From Calonectria ilicicola (Eukaryota > Ascomycota > Sordariomycetes > Hypocreales > Nectriaceae), in the NCBI GenBank assembly GCA_020809705.1, contig CP085825.1, forward strand, positions 4,960,001 through 5,024,000: a DNA stretch of 64,000 bases, written 5' to 3'. This document shows, in pieces, positions 1 through 11,191 of the stretch. The translations under genes and the position numbers were made by a program. Numbering within the stretch: position 1 is the first letter of the stretch; every line of letters begins with the position of its first letter. The notes beneath the pieces were generated by a model that saw nothing but the letters and a program-made list of their open reading frames with translations, searched no databases and had not been told where the DNA came from.

Positions 1-494
1 TTGGTCCTGATTGTCATCAAGCACGTGGACATGCCATGGCAACCTTGTGAGCTAGAGGCATACACCAACTGAAAAAAGAAAACAAAAAATACAAAATAGC
101 AGGCATGGCGAGAGTTGAAGAAGAAAAAAAAAGTCAAAGCAATAAATAATAGAACCATTCAGTAGTTTTAATTGTTATACTTGATATTTTATTTACCCCT
201 TGTTTCTTTTAAGCACTTGTCTTGTTCTTTCATTAGCGGCGTCAATTGTCAGCGGGACGCACTGCCGCTCTACCCACTGGCTAGCGACTGGGTTCTAGCA
301 TAACCCGCTTATAAGGATCCCCGATACTGGTTTGCGGAGGCTGAATTTAGGAACCACAAGCTCTCACCTCCCATCAGCCTTGTAGACTATAAGGTCCCTG
401 GAGGACCTTGCGAGCTTCTCGTTTGCGCCATCCTCGACCTTTTGCGCACTACCATGAGCTGAAGCCCAAATCCCATTGCACATCTACCGCCACC
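1..494. other. Upstream region of LST8, no gene seen
   Basis: This stretch is A/T-rich between about 60 and 240 and becomes more balanced towards the LST8 start. I see no coding pattern, RNA gene or repeat. It probably holds the LST8 promoter and leader. No specific regulatory element could be identified by eye. Confidence 0.5.
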
Positions 495-1628
495 ATGTCT
501 GTCATTCTCTGCACAGGTAAGCGACACCTCGCCCCGTTATCGCCCCTCGCGCTCCAGCTAACGCTCTCTCGCAGCTGGATACGACCATACCATCAGGTTC
601 GACTCAACTCAACTCGACGCGCCGTACGCCCCGAGGCCTCGCTGCTAACATTCTCCGTCGCAGGTTCTGGGAGGCCCTGTCTGGAATCTGCTCGCGCACC
701 ATCCAGCACCCAGACTCCCAGGTCAACCGCTTATGCATCTCTCCCGACAAACGCTATCTCGCCGCGGCGGGGCATCACACCGTCAAGCTCTACGACATCA
801 AGTCGACAAACCCGAACCCGCTCTTGACCTTTGAGGGCCACACTGGAAACATCACTGGAGTCGCCTTCCACTGTGAAGGTAAATGGATGGTCACCAGCTC
901 CGAGGATGGCACCGTCAAGATCTGGGAGACACGATCCGGGACGATCCAGCGAAGCTATAACCATGGATGTCCCGCGAATGATGTCGTAATTCACCCCAAT
1001 CAAGGTGAAATCATCAGCTGTGACCGATCAGGTAGCGTCAGGGTGTGGGATCTTGCAGAGAATAACTGTTCGCACGAGCTTATCCCAGAGGAAGACGTCT
1101 CCGTGTCTAGCGTCACAGTGGCAAGCGACGGCTCCTTGCTCTGCGCTGCGAACAATGCTGTTCGTTTTTGAGCCCCGACATTGCGCTAGTTTGTGTGCTA
1201 ACGAGATCATACAGGGAAATGTTTTTGTGTGGAACCTAATTCAGAGCTTCGATCGCACACAGCTCGTGCCCGTGACACACTTTAGCGCCCACAAGGAATA
1301 CATTACACGCATCCTTCTCTCTCCCGATGTCAAGAAGCTCGCCACCTGCAGCGCGGACCACACTGCCAAGATCTGGGAAGTCAAGAACGTGAATCCTACT
1401 CCTGATCAGGAACCCCGACCGTACCCGCTGGAGGCAACCTTGACTGGCCACCAGCGCTGGGTTTGGGATTGCGCCTTTAGCGCCGACTCGGCTTACTTGG
1501 TGACGGCTTGTTCGGACCACTATGCTCGGTTGTGGGAACTACACAGCCAGCAGATCATCCGGCAGTATAACGGACACCACCGAGGCGCCGTTTGTGTGGC
1601 GCTCAATGATTACTCGGAAACGCGATGA
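495..1628 (+). CDS. lst8: LST8/Pop3-like WD40 protein, TOR complex subunit
   Basis: LST8 is the WD40 beta-propeller that binds the TOR kinase domain in TORC1 and TORC2. The exons are 495-516, 575-596, 664-1159 and 1215-1628, giving 317 aa, close to the usual LST8 length. The two first exons are only 22 nt each. Introns end in gcag/acag, and the second carries a CTAAC branch site. The product is a chain of WD repeats covering nearly its whole length, with repeats ending in units such as TVKIWE, SVRVWD, TAKIWE and YARLWE and the characteristic LTGHQRWVWDCAFS segment near the C-terminus. The donor of intron 2 (gttcga) is weak, but this join is needed to restore repeat 1 (GYDHTIRFWEALSG). Its 3' end converges on con-6. 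The assignment rests on remembered LST8 sequence pattern and length. Other short WD40 proteins are less likely. Confidence 0.93.
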
Positions 1629-1981
1629 ATGGGATGAAGGATGGGTTTTTTTTTGCATTTCCGGGCCCCTAAATACGGGGGCCCGATTCACGGGATGGCG
1701 GACAGACGTGGCATGGCGTTTGTCGGATCAATTGCTTTTAGGAAACTGCATTTACAGTATTACTATGAAGTCGAACTCCCTCCCCCATGTGCTCTTATAG
1801 TATATACCAATCAAATCAAGGGCGGGAGCACATCACTGGGCTTTGCACTCATTGCAATTTCGTACTCGCTAGATTCTTGGGCTATTGGCATTTGGTAGTT
1901 GGTAGTTAACACAACTAAAACTACATCTTTAGCGGTGCGGGTCAAACGTCTGCTTAGACCACTGCATTTGCCATTCCACAT
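1629..1981. other. Convergent 3' intergenic region LST8/con-6
   Basis: This 353-bp space between two convergent genes carries both 3' UTRs. Overlapping short frames at 1641-1898 have no recognisable content. I see no terminator-like or repeat structure. Confidence 0.5.
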
Positions 1982-2361
1982 TTAGGAGTCAGCGCCCTCC
2001 ATCTCCTCCAGTCGCTCTCTAGCATTCTCCTTTGCCTCCTCAGTGACCCTTGGGTTATTAATGGCCCTTCCAGAGGATTAGTCCCGTTGCACTTCAATTG
2101 GAGGTCGAGTACTTACGCCTTGAGACCGCCGGCGACGTTACCGGGATTCTTGTGGTCCGCTTTGTCATCGTGAACTAGGCATTGCTGCGTCAGAGCTGGA
2201 AGGGGTGCGGGGGAGTCATTTTGGATGGAAATGGCAGATTACATACCGGGCTCGTTGAATTCGGTCTCCAGGACCATTTTGGAGTGCTCCTTCGCCTCCT
2301 GGGAAGTGTTGGGGTTGCTGAGAGTGGCTTTGTGGCCGGCGGCGATGCGAGCTTCAGACAT
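1982..2361 (-). CDS. con-6: Conidiation-specific protein 6 (Con-6) homologue
   Basis: Con-6 proteins are tiny, hydrophilic proteins that accumulate in conidia and are induced in asexual development, and by light in Neurospora; the molecular role is unclear. Minus-strand exons are 2247-2361, 2117-2174 and 1982-2066, with introns of 72 and 50 nt, giving 85 aa. The start is the ATG followed by SEARIAAGHKATLSNPNTS. Two copies of the Con-6 repeat are visible: GHKATLSNPNTSQEAKEHSK at about residues 9-28, and GGLKAAINNPRVTEEAKENA in the C-terminal half, the second split by intron 2. Both carry the N-P-x-(T/V)-(S/T)-x-E-A-K core, and the protein ends EEMEGADS. Length and repeat number match the family. 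The 2.4-kb upstream region is shared with the divergent TMEM234-like gene. Confidence 0.92.
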
Positions 2362-4717
2362 GATTAGGGCTAAAGGTGACGTTGGGAGTAAAGTTGTAAG
2401 TGCAGGACAAGATGCGAGAGATTGTTGTAAACTTCTGTAGTGATGTAGAATTAGCCAACAGCTCATGGCTGCTTTTTTATAAACTCATGCGAGTCCTCAA
2501 TGCCTCTGTTTTGGAGAGCTTTCGGTCAGCGCATTGAAGATCTACTTCGTTGACGCAATCTATGATCATTGTCAGCATTCTGAAGATCTTTTTTCTTTTT
2601 TTTTCCGCCAACAAGCTGTTCCTCTCGCAAAAAACAAGATTCAAAAACTGATCACAGAGTCATTAGCTCAGTAATCGAATGCCATCTCATTCTAGTTTTT
2701 TTGCGTCGCAGGCGCGATCTCGCTACAAGATCCGATCCCCAGATCAGGCACCAAACCTCAACTGGGGAGGGCAAGGCCGCAGATCAGTGATCGGCAGCAC
2801 ACCACATGAATTGGTGACCGCATTGAAGCACAAGAAAGCGACAGCTCAATTGAGAAACTCCGCCATTTAATTCAGCGGCAGTTGAAGGAGGCGAAGTGTG
2901 ACATAAATATGAAGGTATCGTTGACATTTTAATGACTTTGGTCATCCTGCCCGAGCCGAGCTGACCTCGCTGCAGGATGTAAGATCAGCAGTGGGTTGCT
3001 GGGAAAGCCGTGATTGATTGACTCGGATATGCACGTCCTGTCGATCAGTAAGACACAAAGAGTCCCGCAAAAATAAAATAGCATAAAATAAATAAACGAA
3101 TAAAAATAAACACCGCAGCTAAACTGGGCCTTGAAACTTTTGTAGCTTCTTAATTGAGGCCCGCTTCAGAACGAACCGTGGGCGGAGGCGATGAACCTTC
3201 CCACAACGTGAAGTCATGTTGAGGTCATGTTGTCTGCATCATGATACGGGAAACGTTGCACTCAGCAGAATCATGTAAGCATCTGAATAGGAGGTGGCCA
3301 ACACGGGCGTGATAAGAAAAGAAAGGAGGAAGGGAGATGTGGTCAAAAATATGTTTGAGGGGGCTGATGATACAAGTCTCGCAGAAAGATATCTCTGTGG
3401 GCCCTTAGAAACAGCATTATACCAGGGCCATCTCAACATGAGATTGCGCAACCACAAGACATGGGATTTTTGATCGGGCACCTCCGGTCACTATATCGGG
3501 ATCTGAACAGTTGAAACGTACGTGTATCGATCCATTGTACGGTATATTGGGGTTGATGAGGCCTCTCGCTTGCAAGAGAAAAAAAAAAGCTATCTGGATA
3601 TAGGTGTCGATGTCACAGCAGCCAGGGTGAGCGTCACCAGTCCCCACGATAGCAGCGATAAAGGAACAAAAAAGTGAAACAAGAGGAGCCCATAATTTCG
3701 CGCGTGGGCGGAAGGACAGCAAATCACAAGGCCGGATCTTCCTTTTGCACACGATTCGCTGCATGCCGCACGACGTACGACACGACGACAAGCCGCTGCT
3801 GCTCTTGTTGAAACGTCTACCGACGGCCATGACCGAGAGACGTGGAGTAGCATGGTTGCAGAATGACGTCGCTTCAGATCGGACAATAACAAACTCAAAA
3901 AACGGCGTGCAGAAAACCCATGTCCAGCTGAGCAGGGATCCCAACTGACACAAGCCCGCCCAGCCAGCTGGTGTTACAAACGGCGTCCTCTGGATGAAAA
4001 GCTCTCTCGGATCGGTGGAGTTAGCGGGATGCGGCTACATCACACTTCCCACGCGGGTGTGGAGAGCCCTCGATGGCCTGTTGGACGAGGGCCCTTTAAG
4101 CGTTCTGGTGGGGCATTGGCCAGCCACAGGCCCTTGCCCACCTGGGAAACACCCCCGAAACCGTGACCCTCGCAGAGCCCCAAGGCCCCCCCCTAGGACC
4201 TCCTGGCCCTGGGGGGGAAACAAAGATAGGCCCGGGCCTCCGGGAAGCCCCTCCAGACTATCGATTTTGCTATGGTGGCTGTGTGGTGGTGGTGGGTGTG
4301 TATGCGCCGAGATGCACACGCGCGCCAGCCACGATCCGCGCCTCACCTCCAATAATAGCACGAGATGAGGCCTCGAGTCCATGCCATCGGTTCCTCCCTA
4401 ACCTCAAACCCATCCACATTCTGCAACACACACAAGCCTTCGAAACAAACGCAGCCGTCTTGCGACACACCCAGCCTTGTTTTGGCTTTCACACGCCCAT
4501 CGATACCCCAGGATCGTACGCACACGCCTTTTTTTTTTCTGGTTCCCCTTGCCGGGGGAGACTTGGGAGACTGGGGGGGGGACGAGGCCAGCCACACACA
4601 CGCCAGCACCACCACACACACTTGCTCACTCACACACGCACGCACGAGCCCACTGTTCAGTTTAACCTCCCTATCTCCATCACACTTTTCCCTTCACAAC
4701 CACCACCACCACCAGCC
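2362..4717. other. Divergent intergenic region con-6 / TMEM234-like
   Basis: This 2.36-kb region separates two divergent starts. It contains A/T-rich patches near 3070-3110, a minus-strand frame at 3417-3953 that does not read as a real protein, and a G-rich tract at 4554-4581. A CA-rich stretch at about 4595-4650 leads into a CACCACC-rich leader just before the TMEM234-like ATG. A long open frame upstream of and in phase with that gene (from 4163) is low-complexity Pro/His/Thr and most likely leader. No RNA gene seen. Confidence 0.5.
4554..4581 (+). other. G-run tract upstream of TMEM234-like gene
   Basis: Runs of 5, 3 and 9 G, separated by AGACTT and AGACT, lie about 140-165 bp before the ATG on the coding strand. 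The long last run can supply two G-tracts, so this is a possible but not ideal G-quadruplex former. Confidence 0.4.
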
Positions 4718-5318
4718 ATGGCCGATGACAAGCCCCCGGTTTTCAATTACGTCCTGAGCTTCGTCCTCGTTGGCCTGGCGTGGGGCTTCACCACCCCCTT
4801 CATCCGTCGGGCCGCCCGGTCACACAACCCGCCCGCCCACCCCGTCCTGGACAGTCCCGCCGTCAAGGCGAGCCGGCTCCGGGCCAAGGCCTATGGCGCC
4901 TTCTTTGCTGTCGTTGACCTGCTTAGGAACCCGCGCTATGCCATCCCCTTGATTCTCAACCTTACGGGCAGCGTCTGGTTCTTCCTGCTCATTGGACAAG
5001 CCGGTGAGTCCGCCTTGGATGCCATCACACACCCCGGATCCCCTCTCGTTAGCAGGGTGTGACCATGTGAAGATAACTGACGGATGACCACCAATTGTTG
5101 CGCAGAACTGAGTTTGACGGTGCCCATCGTGAACACCATGGCTTTCCTCTTCACCGTCCTCGGCGATTGGTACGTTGACGGCAAGGTCATCAGCAGAGGT
5201 AAGCCATCCCCGGCCCTTTGGTCATGCTGTCCCATACTCAACATCACGCGCAGACACTGGTATCGGTATGGGTCTTATGCTAGCTGGAATCGCCTTGTGT
5301 GTTCAGAGTAAAGCTTGA
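4718..5318 (+). CDS. TMEM234-family small multi-span membrane protein
   Basis: This is a small integral membrane protein of the TMEM234 family, related to the EamA/drug-metabolite transporter fold; its molecular role in fungi is not known. Exons are 4718-5003, 5106-5198 and 5254-5318, giving 147 aa. Four hydrophobic segments are visible at about residues 9-29, 74-95, 97-117 and 126-145. The conserved family core is the third segment, LTVPIVNTMAFLFTVLGDW, followed by GKVISRDT and a terminal glycine-rich helix GIGMGLMLAGIALCV. The ATG at 4718 lies in a CACCACCAGCC context and begins MADDKPPVFNYV. Both introns have good GTGAGT/GTAAGC donors and GCAG acceptors. The 3' end converges on the unknown 180-aa gene. 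Confidence 0.88.
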
Positions 5319-6137
5319 GTTAGAAAGTTAGAGGGTGGCTTGCCACCCACATGTAGCAAAATATGATATGCATTCAACGTCAACACAGTTCCCTCGGATT
5401 GGCCCTAGGCCCTTGCTCATCACGACGCCTGCGACTCCACTTGATTGCTGACCACGATGCCACAGGGCTGCCGTTTCCGATCCCAGCCATCAGCCATCCC
5501 AGTTGTGTGTGCGTGCGCGTGTGCTAGGGTGCACCTTAAAAAATAGTAGGGGGGGAGAAAAAAATCGACATTTCACAAGGGACATGGGAACGAAATATTG
5601 TGCTTTGAAATGATCTGCGCCAGGCAGTTTGCATTACTAGAATGGATTCCAGCCCCATGCTTCAAATGCTCCAAAAAAAAAAATGCAAAAACTCCAGACC
5701 CGAATCAAGCTCCCCGTGGGGCAAAATCCTCCGCTGTCTATAAACCCATACCAGGGCATATGCCAAAAGTCCATCCAAAGACTGGGGAATAATTCGCCAA
5801 AGTCGTACAAGTAAAAAAAAATGGTGTGTAAAAGAGGGAATAAGAAGGATAAGAAAGAAAAAAAAGTCAACAACTAAAAAAAAGACTGAAGAAAAAATGG
5901 ATCCTTGCGTGTATGTTGCCAGTCACCGGGGCTTTTTTTTCCCAACTCCATATCATTCGTTTGTTTCGCGGCCGTAGACTTCATTTTGAGTCGTAGAAGT
6001 CAAAGAAGCAGAAAATATCGTGTGGTTCGTTTCGCTCGTTCCGTCTCGTTTTCCGGGAGAATGCTTCTCGAGGCCCCTTCCAGGGGGGGTTCATTAGATG
6101 GTTGGCTCTAGGCCTCTCCTCATCCCTTTTTCTCCCT
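5319..6137. other. Convergent 3' intergenic region
   Basis: This 819-bp space between convergent genes is A-rich at 5540-5900, with several A7-A9 runs, and contains no convincing coding frame. It presumably carries both 3' UTRs. Confidence 0.5.
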
Positions 6138-6977
6138 TTACCGGCGTGCACGAAGCCAGCGCTGCACGCTTCGAAGGCTTGGGTCCTCGGCCGTCCAGCG
6201 GCCCATGTTGATGTCCGACGTCTGGAGCTCGTTGTAGATCATGTCGTCGGTGATGGCTGCGATTTCCTGCTCGGGTTGTTAGTCTTCAAAGTCCACGTGT
6301 ATCTCCATGTTGGAACCTGGAGTAGAGGCGGGGGCTATTCGTACTGCTCGGAGTTGGCGATCGCATGCTCGCAGCTGAGACTCCATCTTGGAGGAGGACC
6401 GACCAGCAGCCAAGACTTGCTGACGCATCTCAATCCATCGCTGTGCCGCAGCCTGACGAAGGTAGATCTTCTGTCCTTCGTGTCGTCTTGCGTAGGCGTC
6501 CAGAAGAACCCTTTTTTTGCATTGTTAGCTACCGAAATGCTCAAGTCGACCAGAGAAACTGGTGGGATTCAGGGCAGAGAACATACTGCTTGAGCTCCGC
6601 CTTGGTCTGCTCCTCCTCGCCGCCAGGGGCGTTGGGCACGCTCGTGTCGGCCGCACACTCCAGAATGTGCTGTCCATCCAGTGAACATTGGCGAAGAGCG
6701 GCCCAGCCCTCTGTGTAGTACTCCGCTGAGTCCTGGGGGTCAACAGGAGCCGCAGCGATATAGTACTGCAGCGTTCGGAAGTCGGAAAGGACCTCAGCAA
6801 CCCGATTTGTGCGAAACTCGTTGTCTAAAGGTGGGAGGGGCGCGTTAGTGGTTGGGAGTTGCTTGCGGGGCGACCCGGGACATTTATTGGAAGCCTGATT
6901 GATGTCTCCAGGGGGGGCCTTGCCAAGGGCGTAAGCCTTGGGGGAGGGGGTTTCAAGTAATACATACAGCCGTCCAT
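6138..6977 (-). CDS. Conserved-looking protein of unknown function, 180 aa
   Basis: I do not recognise this family. Minus-strand exons are 6968-6977 (10 nt), 6587-6824, 6345-6510 and 6138-6266, giving 180 aa with a clean frame through three introns of 143, 76 and 78 nt. The first exon is only M-D-G plus one base, and splicing reads MDGYNEFRTNRVAEVLSDF. Without the 78-nt intron (donor GTACGA, CTAAC branch, acceptor GAGCAG) the frame would stop after VDFED. The protein is hydrophilic and strongly helical in character, with an acidic break at about residues 68-76 (NAPGGEEEQ) followed by a long Lys/Arg/Gln-rich amphipathic stretch, and ends QRWLRARR. There is no signal peptide or membrane segment. 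A coiled-coil subunit of a nuclear or kinetochore complex is possible, but that is inference. Coding use is typical of its neighbours. Confidence 0.75.
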
Positions 6978-9900
6978 TGTGTTTGCGTGTAAAGGTTGGG
7001 GGTGGGTGAGTGGTTGTGAAATTAGTAGTGGTGGTGAAAGAAAAGTAAAGCTGGCTTGTCGTTGATGGCTGCAGCAATAGTTGATTCGTGCGTTTGAGGC
7101 GCCAGAGGTGCAGGGAAAAGGCCGGCAGTTGTAAGTATCAGTCGTTAAAGCGCAGCCGCAAAGTGGAAGTCGATGTTGGTTGGGAATGTAAAGGTCTGAG
7201 GGAAAGTGAATACAAAGAGGATGGGTGATTGATTACTCCAAGACTGTTGGTGAGTTTGTCCCAAGAGAAGCCTGTCTCTTGATGATGTTGTTGTGTTGCC
7301 GGTCTTGTTGCAACGAAACCCAAACCATCGGCGAGTAGAGCATCCTTTTTGTATATCGCGATGGTGCTCGAAGGCCTCCGAGGATGCATGGTCATTGACA
7401 TACCCATCCCCATACCCATCCCCATCCACCTTCCGCCAACGCCAAAGCCTAGCCCAACCCTATCATAGGGGAAAATTCAGAATGTCCCATTGTGTTTGTC
7501 AACGCCCATATGCAGCATTGGCGGGAGCGAACGGCTGCCAGGGGAGGGGGGGGCGTGGTGTGTGTGTGTGGTGAAGCCCACCCGGAGCCAGACTTAGACA
7601 CACACCACTCTGTGCTGTTCCTCCGGCAATGACAACGAGAGGCCGTGGAGCTCTGAAGCGGTGCGACAGAGCGTTGGTGGGCCTGCCCAACGGGGAGTGG
7701 GCGTGTGCAGCCTCCACATCAGCAATACCCTTTCCAAGCTGGAGATCCAAGACTGACACTACCCCGGGCGAGCTGTGGCAAAATGGCCCAGCGTCGAACC
7801 GACACCCATAGCCTTGCCCTCAGCCCTATCCCCTGGACACGGCTTGCAGGGCTGGCACGTCATGGCGGGCCCTTGTATGTAGTGTGGTGAAGGCCCTTTT
7901 GCTGGTTCCATGAGGAATTGAGGCGCACTCAGAGCTTGGTAGGCTACCGGCATATGGCGGCGCCCTCCATGGCGCACCCCCATCTGGAGCACCCGGCCCT
8001 CCCAGCGACGGCGCCAGCGACCCACGCACATCGATGTGCTTGCTAGACTGACAAGACACAGCAACTTGTCTGAGCCGCCGTGGGTCAGAAATCTGCAAGA
8101 GAAGAATATCGAGCAGCCACGGCCTTGACCGCAATCCCTGCTGTGCCAGCCCAGCGCAGAGCGAGGTGATGTAAAAGTCGTTTGACCCAGCCAGGGGCAG
8201 CGATTTGCAAGCCGCCATGCAGCAGACTGATAGTGTGTAGACGCGTAGTTAGTACATGTGTGTGGACATGCAGCAGTGGAGTTGTGGCGCCTGCTCAGCT
8301 AGGGATGGGCAGCCACTAGTCGCTCCCGAAAAGGCAAGGCACTGGGACCAGGTTGCGGAAAAGTCGGGGCTGCGGAGCCAATAGACGCGCGGATCTGGCA
8401 AAGAGCAACGGTTTGGGGCGAGCTGAGGAACAGCTTTCTCGCAACCAGATTGGCGGGCTGACGGTCTTCCCGCCCGATCGGGTCAAGCCTGGCTGCCAGA
8501 AGGAACCTGAAAAAAACCACTATTCCCACTGTAACACGACGGGTCGAAACAAATCAACATGCAAAATCCCTAGCATCAAGGCAGGGAAATTTCGAGAACC
8601 AGGTTTTCAGACACAAGATGACGATGCGCAAACCCCAAGCAAGCTGAATATTCTGCAATTAATTAATTACACTCATGTACGGGGGTTTTTAGACCGTTGA
8701 GCCCAAAGTCGCTTTTTTCGGGCGGATACACCCGAACGAACACACCAAGAAAAGCCTAAAATAAAAATAAAAAATTAAAAAGAAAAAAAAAATGGTGTTG
8801 AGGCGCAGAAGCACCGGAGATACCTCCAATCCGGGCAATATCCAAGCCCCCTCGCCTGAACCATCGCTTTCAATAGAGCCATAGCCCTCGTTCCCCACCA
8901 AAACTGTCACCACCTCCGAGACCAAAATCATTGCGGTGTGCTATGCTACATTCGTGTCCATTTCCGGAATATACGCAAGGTATCGAAACCGATCGATTCA
9001 TTCACACGAAACAAAAATACTCCGAAGCCATAATCGGGCTGGTGGATTGCAAATGCAGGTGTTCCCCCACCATCTTCTTCTAAGCCCCCTAGCCTCCAGC
9101 TCTACCAGGTCCCCCAGCCAGCCTCCAAGCGAGGCTGCAGATGCAGCGTCATACCTATCGCGCATCGAGAATGCACGGCTACGAATTATTGAATGCCATC
9201 TCGAGATCTCAGTGGTGCTGCTTCAATACGCTGCTTCTGTTGCGTCTGGTGTGGCGCCCAACGTGCTTGTTTCCTGCATAGCCTACGAGGCCGCTCAAAC
9301 GTCTCTTTTCAACGGGCCCCAAAGCAATAGTCCGCCAGCCGGACTCCATACCACGGCCTGCCAAGTTACCCTTTTGTTGCTAGCCTTGGAAACGGTCGCC
9401 TGCTTCCCCACCGACTATGCTGCCAACTGACCTACTCTATCTTTAGGACTGTTCGGACGAGTCCGCGACTATCTGTTTTTTGCAGCATTATCCCTTTCCC
9501 GTGTCTCATTCTCTCCAATCTTCACAACGCCATCATCACACATCACACATCTCCATCACTGTGGCGTCCCTGAAAGAGGCTCAAATCGACGCTTACCAGT
9601 CTAAGCCAAACACACACCCCTCCCCCTAAAGCCCTGTCGCATCCCATGCAACCAGATCCGATCGCCTGGAAGCCTGTTTTTTTTTGGCTTTAACAAGCAC
9701 ATTGACCTCCTCCATGACATCTACGTGCAGACGACGCAAGCCATCGACCACGGCGTGACCCACCTGGACCTGAGTCTAGGCTCTTCCCATCACAAGGCAA
9801 GGCATACTTGACCTCCATTGGGTCACCAGCCGCGTAAAATGCAGTCCCAAACACCCTTGTTGAAAATCTATTGCACATAGTTGTGATTGCTAGTGAGACA

Positions 9901-10090
9901 TACAACGGGACCTACGGTCACTGCCGGATGCCATCTCATGATCTTGGACCCCAATCTCCTCTCCCCTGCATGACCCACGTTTCTTCGTAATAGGTCGTCA
10001 TTTACAGCCCACGAATCAAGGCGAGGCATCGTCACTGCAGACCGCACCGACCCTTTCTTCACTGTCGATGTTGTTTCTCGTCATTTCCAC
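6978..10090. other. Gene-poor 3.1-kb intergenic region
   Basis: This region lies between the 5' end of the 180-aa gene and the 3' end of the proteasome gene. It contains an imperfect CCCATC/CCCATA repeat at about 7402-7430 (read on the minus strand as Met/Gly low complexity), a G-run at 7541-7551, and two protein-like islands described separately (9053-9430 and 9688-9807). No intact gene or RNA recognised. Confidence 0.45.
9053..9430 (+). CDS. Possible decayed or unrecognised ORF (126 codons)
   Basis: The open frame begins at an ATG at 9053 (MQVFPHHLLLS) and ends at TGA 9428-9430. The middle reads like a genuine helical protein: ASYLSRIENARLRIIECH, then ISVVLLQYAASVASGV and LVSCIAYEAAQT, with Cys and Leu spacing reminiscent of C-terminal regions of fungal Zn2Cys6 regulators. 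No DNA-binding domain is present, so at best this is a fragment. A random frame cannot be excluded. It has no partner exons I can identify. Confidence 0.22.
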   Translation: MQVFPHHLLLSPLASSSTRSPSQPPSEAADAASYLSRIENARLRIIECHLEISVVLLQYAASVASGVAPNVLVSCIAYEAAQTSLFNGPQSNSPPAGLHTTACQVTLLLLALETVACFPTDYAAN

Positions 10091-11191
10091 TTAATCCTTC
10101 TCCGCAATGGCTTGTAACCGGTCATCAATCTCCTCCTCTGTCAAGATTCTGAAGCCAGGTTCGGTTCCCTCCTCACCATCCGCTCGAGGACCACCAACAA
10201 TACCAATCTCGATCTCGCCCTTCTTAAAGTCCATGCTGAGAACGGTGCTCAGTGTCGTAATGGCCAGCTCAACCACATCCTCCCAAGTACCCTCGGCATG
10301 CTCCTTGTTTCGTAGCTTCTTCTCGAGGTGGTTCAGTGCCTCCTGTTGCTTCGGGCCAGCCGCAGTGCCCTTGTAACCGATGTAGTATCCCGCGGGGTCA
10401 CACTTGAACAGCTGGGGACCATATTCTTCATCGAGGGAGATCAAGGTGGTCGCCACACCGTAGGGTCGCATGTAAGCCTAAATGATGTCAGCACCGCCAC
10501 TTACGGAACAGGCCCCTCGCCTTTGCCGCAATTCTGCAGCTGAAAAGTGTGCTTACCCGCTGAGTATAAACCTGGCTGATGTTGGCCAGACGCTTGGCCA
10601 GAGCATCAGCTGGCATTTCATAACCAAACTTGTATCGGAATTCAGCTGCCTCGCCCTGTGCTCTCTGAGCGAATGCCCTGGCATCTGCAATCGATCCGGT
10701 GATGACGCAGCCGACTGAAGGGGAGATTTGGAAGATGTGGGAGACGGAGGCAGGGTCGATGAGCTTATCCTGTAAAGTCTTCATCAGCATCCCCGCAGAC
10801 AACTAGGGGCTCTCCTCCATCGAAAAACCAAACGTACGGGAACCTTCTTTTGGGACAGAACAACTGCACAGTCCTTGCCCCTTACACCAACAGACATGAT
10901 GTTGGCTGCAGTAATGGCCTTGAAGGCATACTCTATCCATGCGGGTCAGTCTGTGGATATGCACATGGCGGCTCGACGTCATCCGTTCACCGTCTTCGGA
11001 AACAGCATTTCGAGGTTCGGTCGGGCGGGGTCGTGAGAATGGACTTACCGACTTGGTACAATCGACCATTGTCGGCAAAGATGGTAATGTGTCGGTCGTA
11101 GGCACCGGCTGCCAAGGTTACCAGGTTAGCTCAAGCTGTTCTATAGTGGGTTGCAATTGGAGGTGACCATGGACACAGACGTACCCGACAT
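10091..11191 (-). CDS. scl1: 20S proteasome subunit alpha-1 (Scl1/PSMA6-type)
   Basis: This is an alpha-ring subunit of the 20S proteasome core, which forms the gate of the degradation chamber. Exons on the minus strand are 11185-11191, 11049-11108, 10838-10932, 10557-10769 and 10091-10477, giving 253 aa. The 7-nt first exon encodes MSG/A. The N-terminal alpha-subunit signature [19 protein letters not shown] is followed by EYAFKAIT, then [20 protein letters not shown]. The alpha-1 diagnostic segment [20 protein letters not shown] is followed by [14 protein letters not shown] and [10 protein letters not shown](G/A)TAAGPKQQ. It ends LQAIAEKD. The order and spacing match yeast Scl1 over the full length, and all splice junctions restore conserved segments. 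It is divergent from the WKF-domain gene with an 836-bp shared upstream region. Confidence 0.96.

Noticed and set aside
3417..3953. 178-codon minus-strand frame
   Set aside because: Composition is irregular, with many Cys and Phe runs and no domain. It spans A/T homopolymers and has competing frames of equal length, so it is probably chance.
4163..4717. Open extension upstream of and in phase with the TMEM234-like gene
   Set aside because: The extension is Pro/Gly then His/Thr low complexity over CA and G tracts, while family members begin close to the chosen ATG. Treated as leader.
7138..7429. Two minus-strand frames with Met-Gly repeats
   Set aside because: They derive from an imperfect CCCATC/CCCATA repeat. 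The rest has no protein-like pattern and lies in the promoter of the 180-aa gene.
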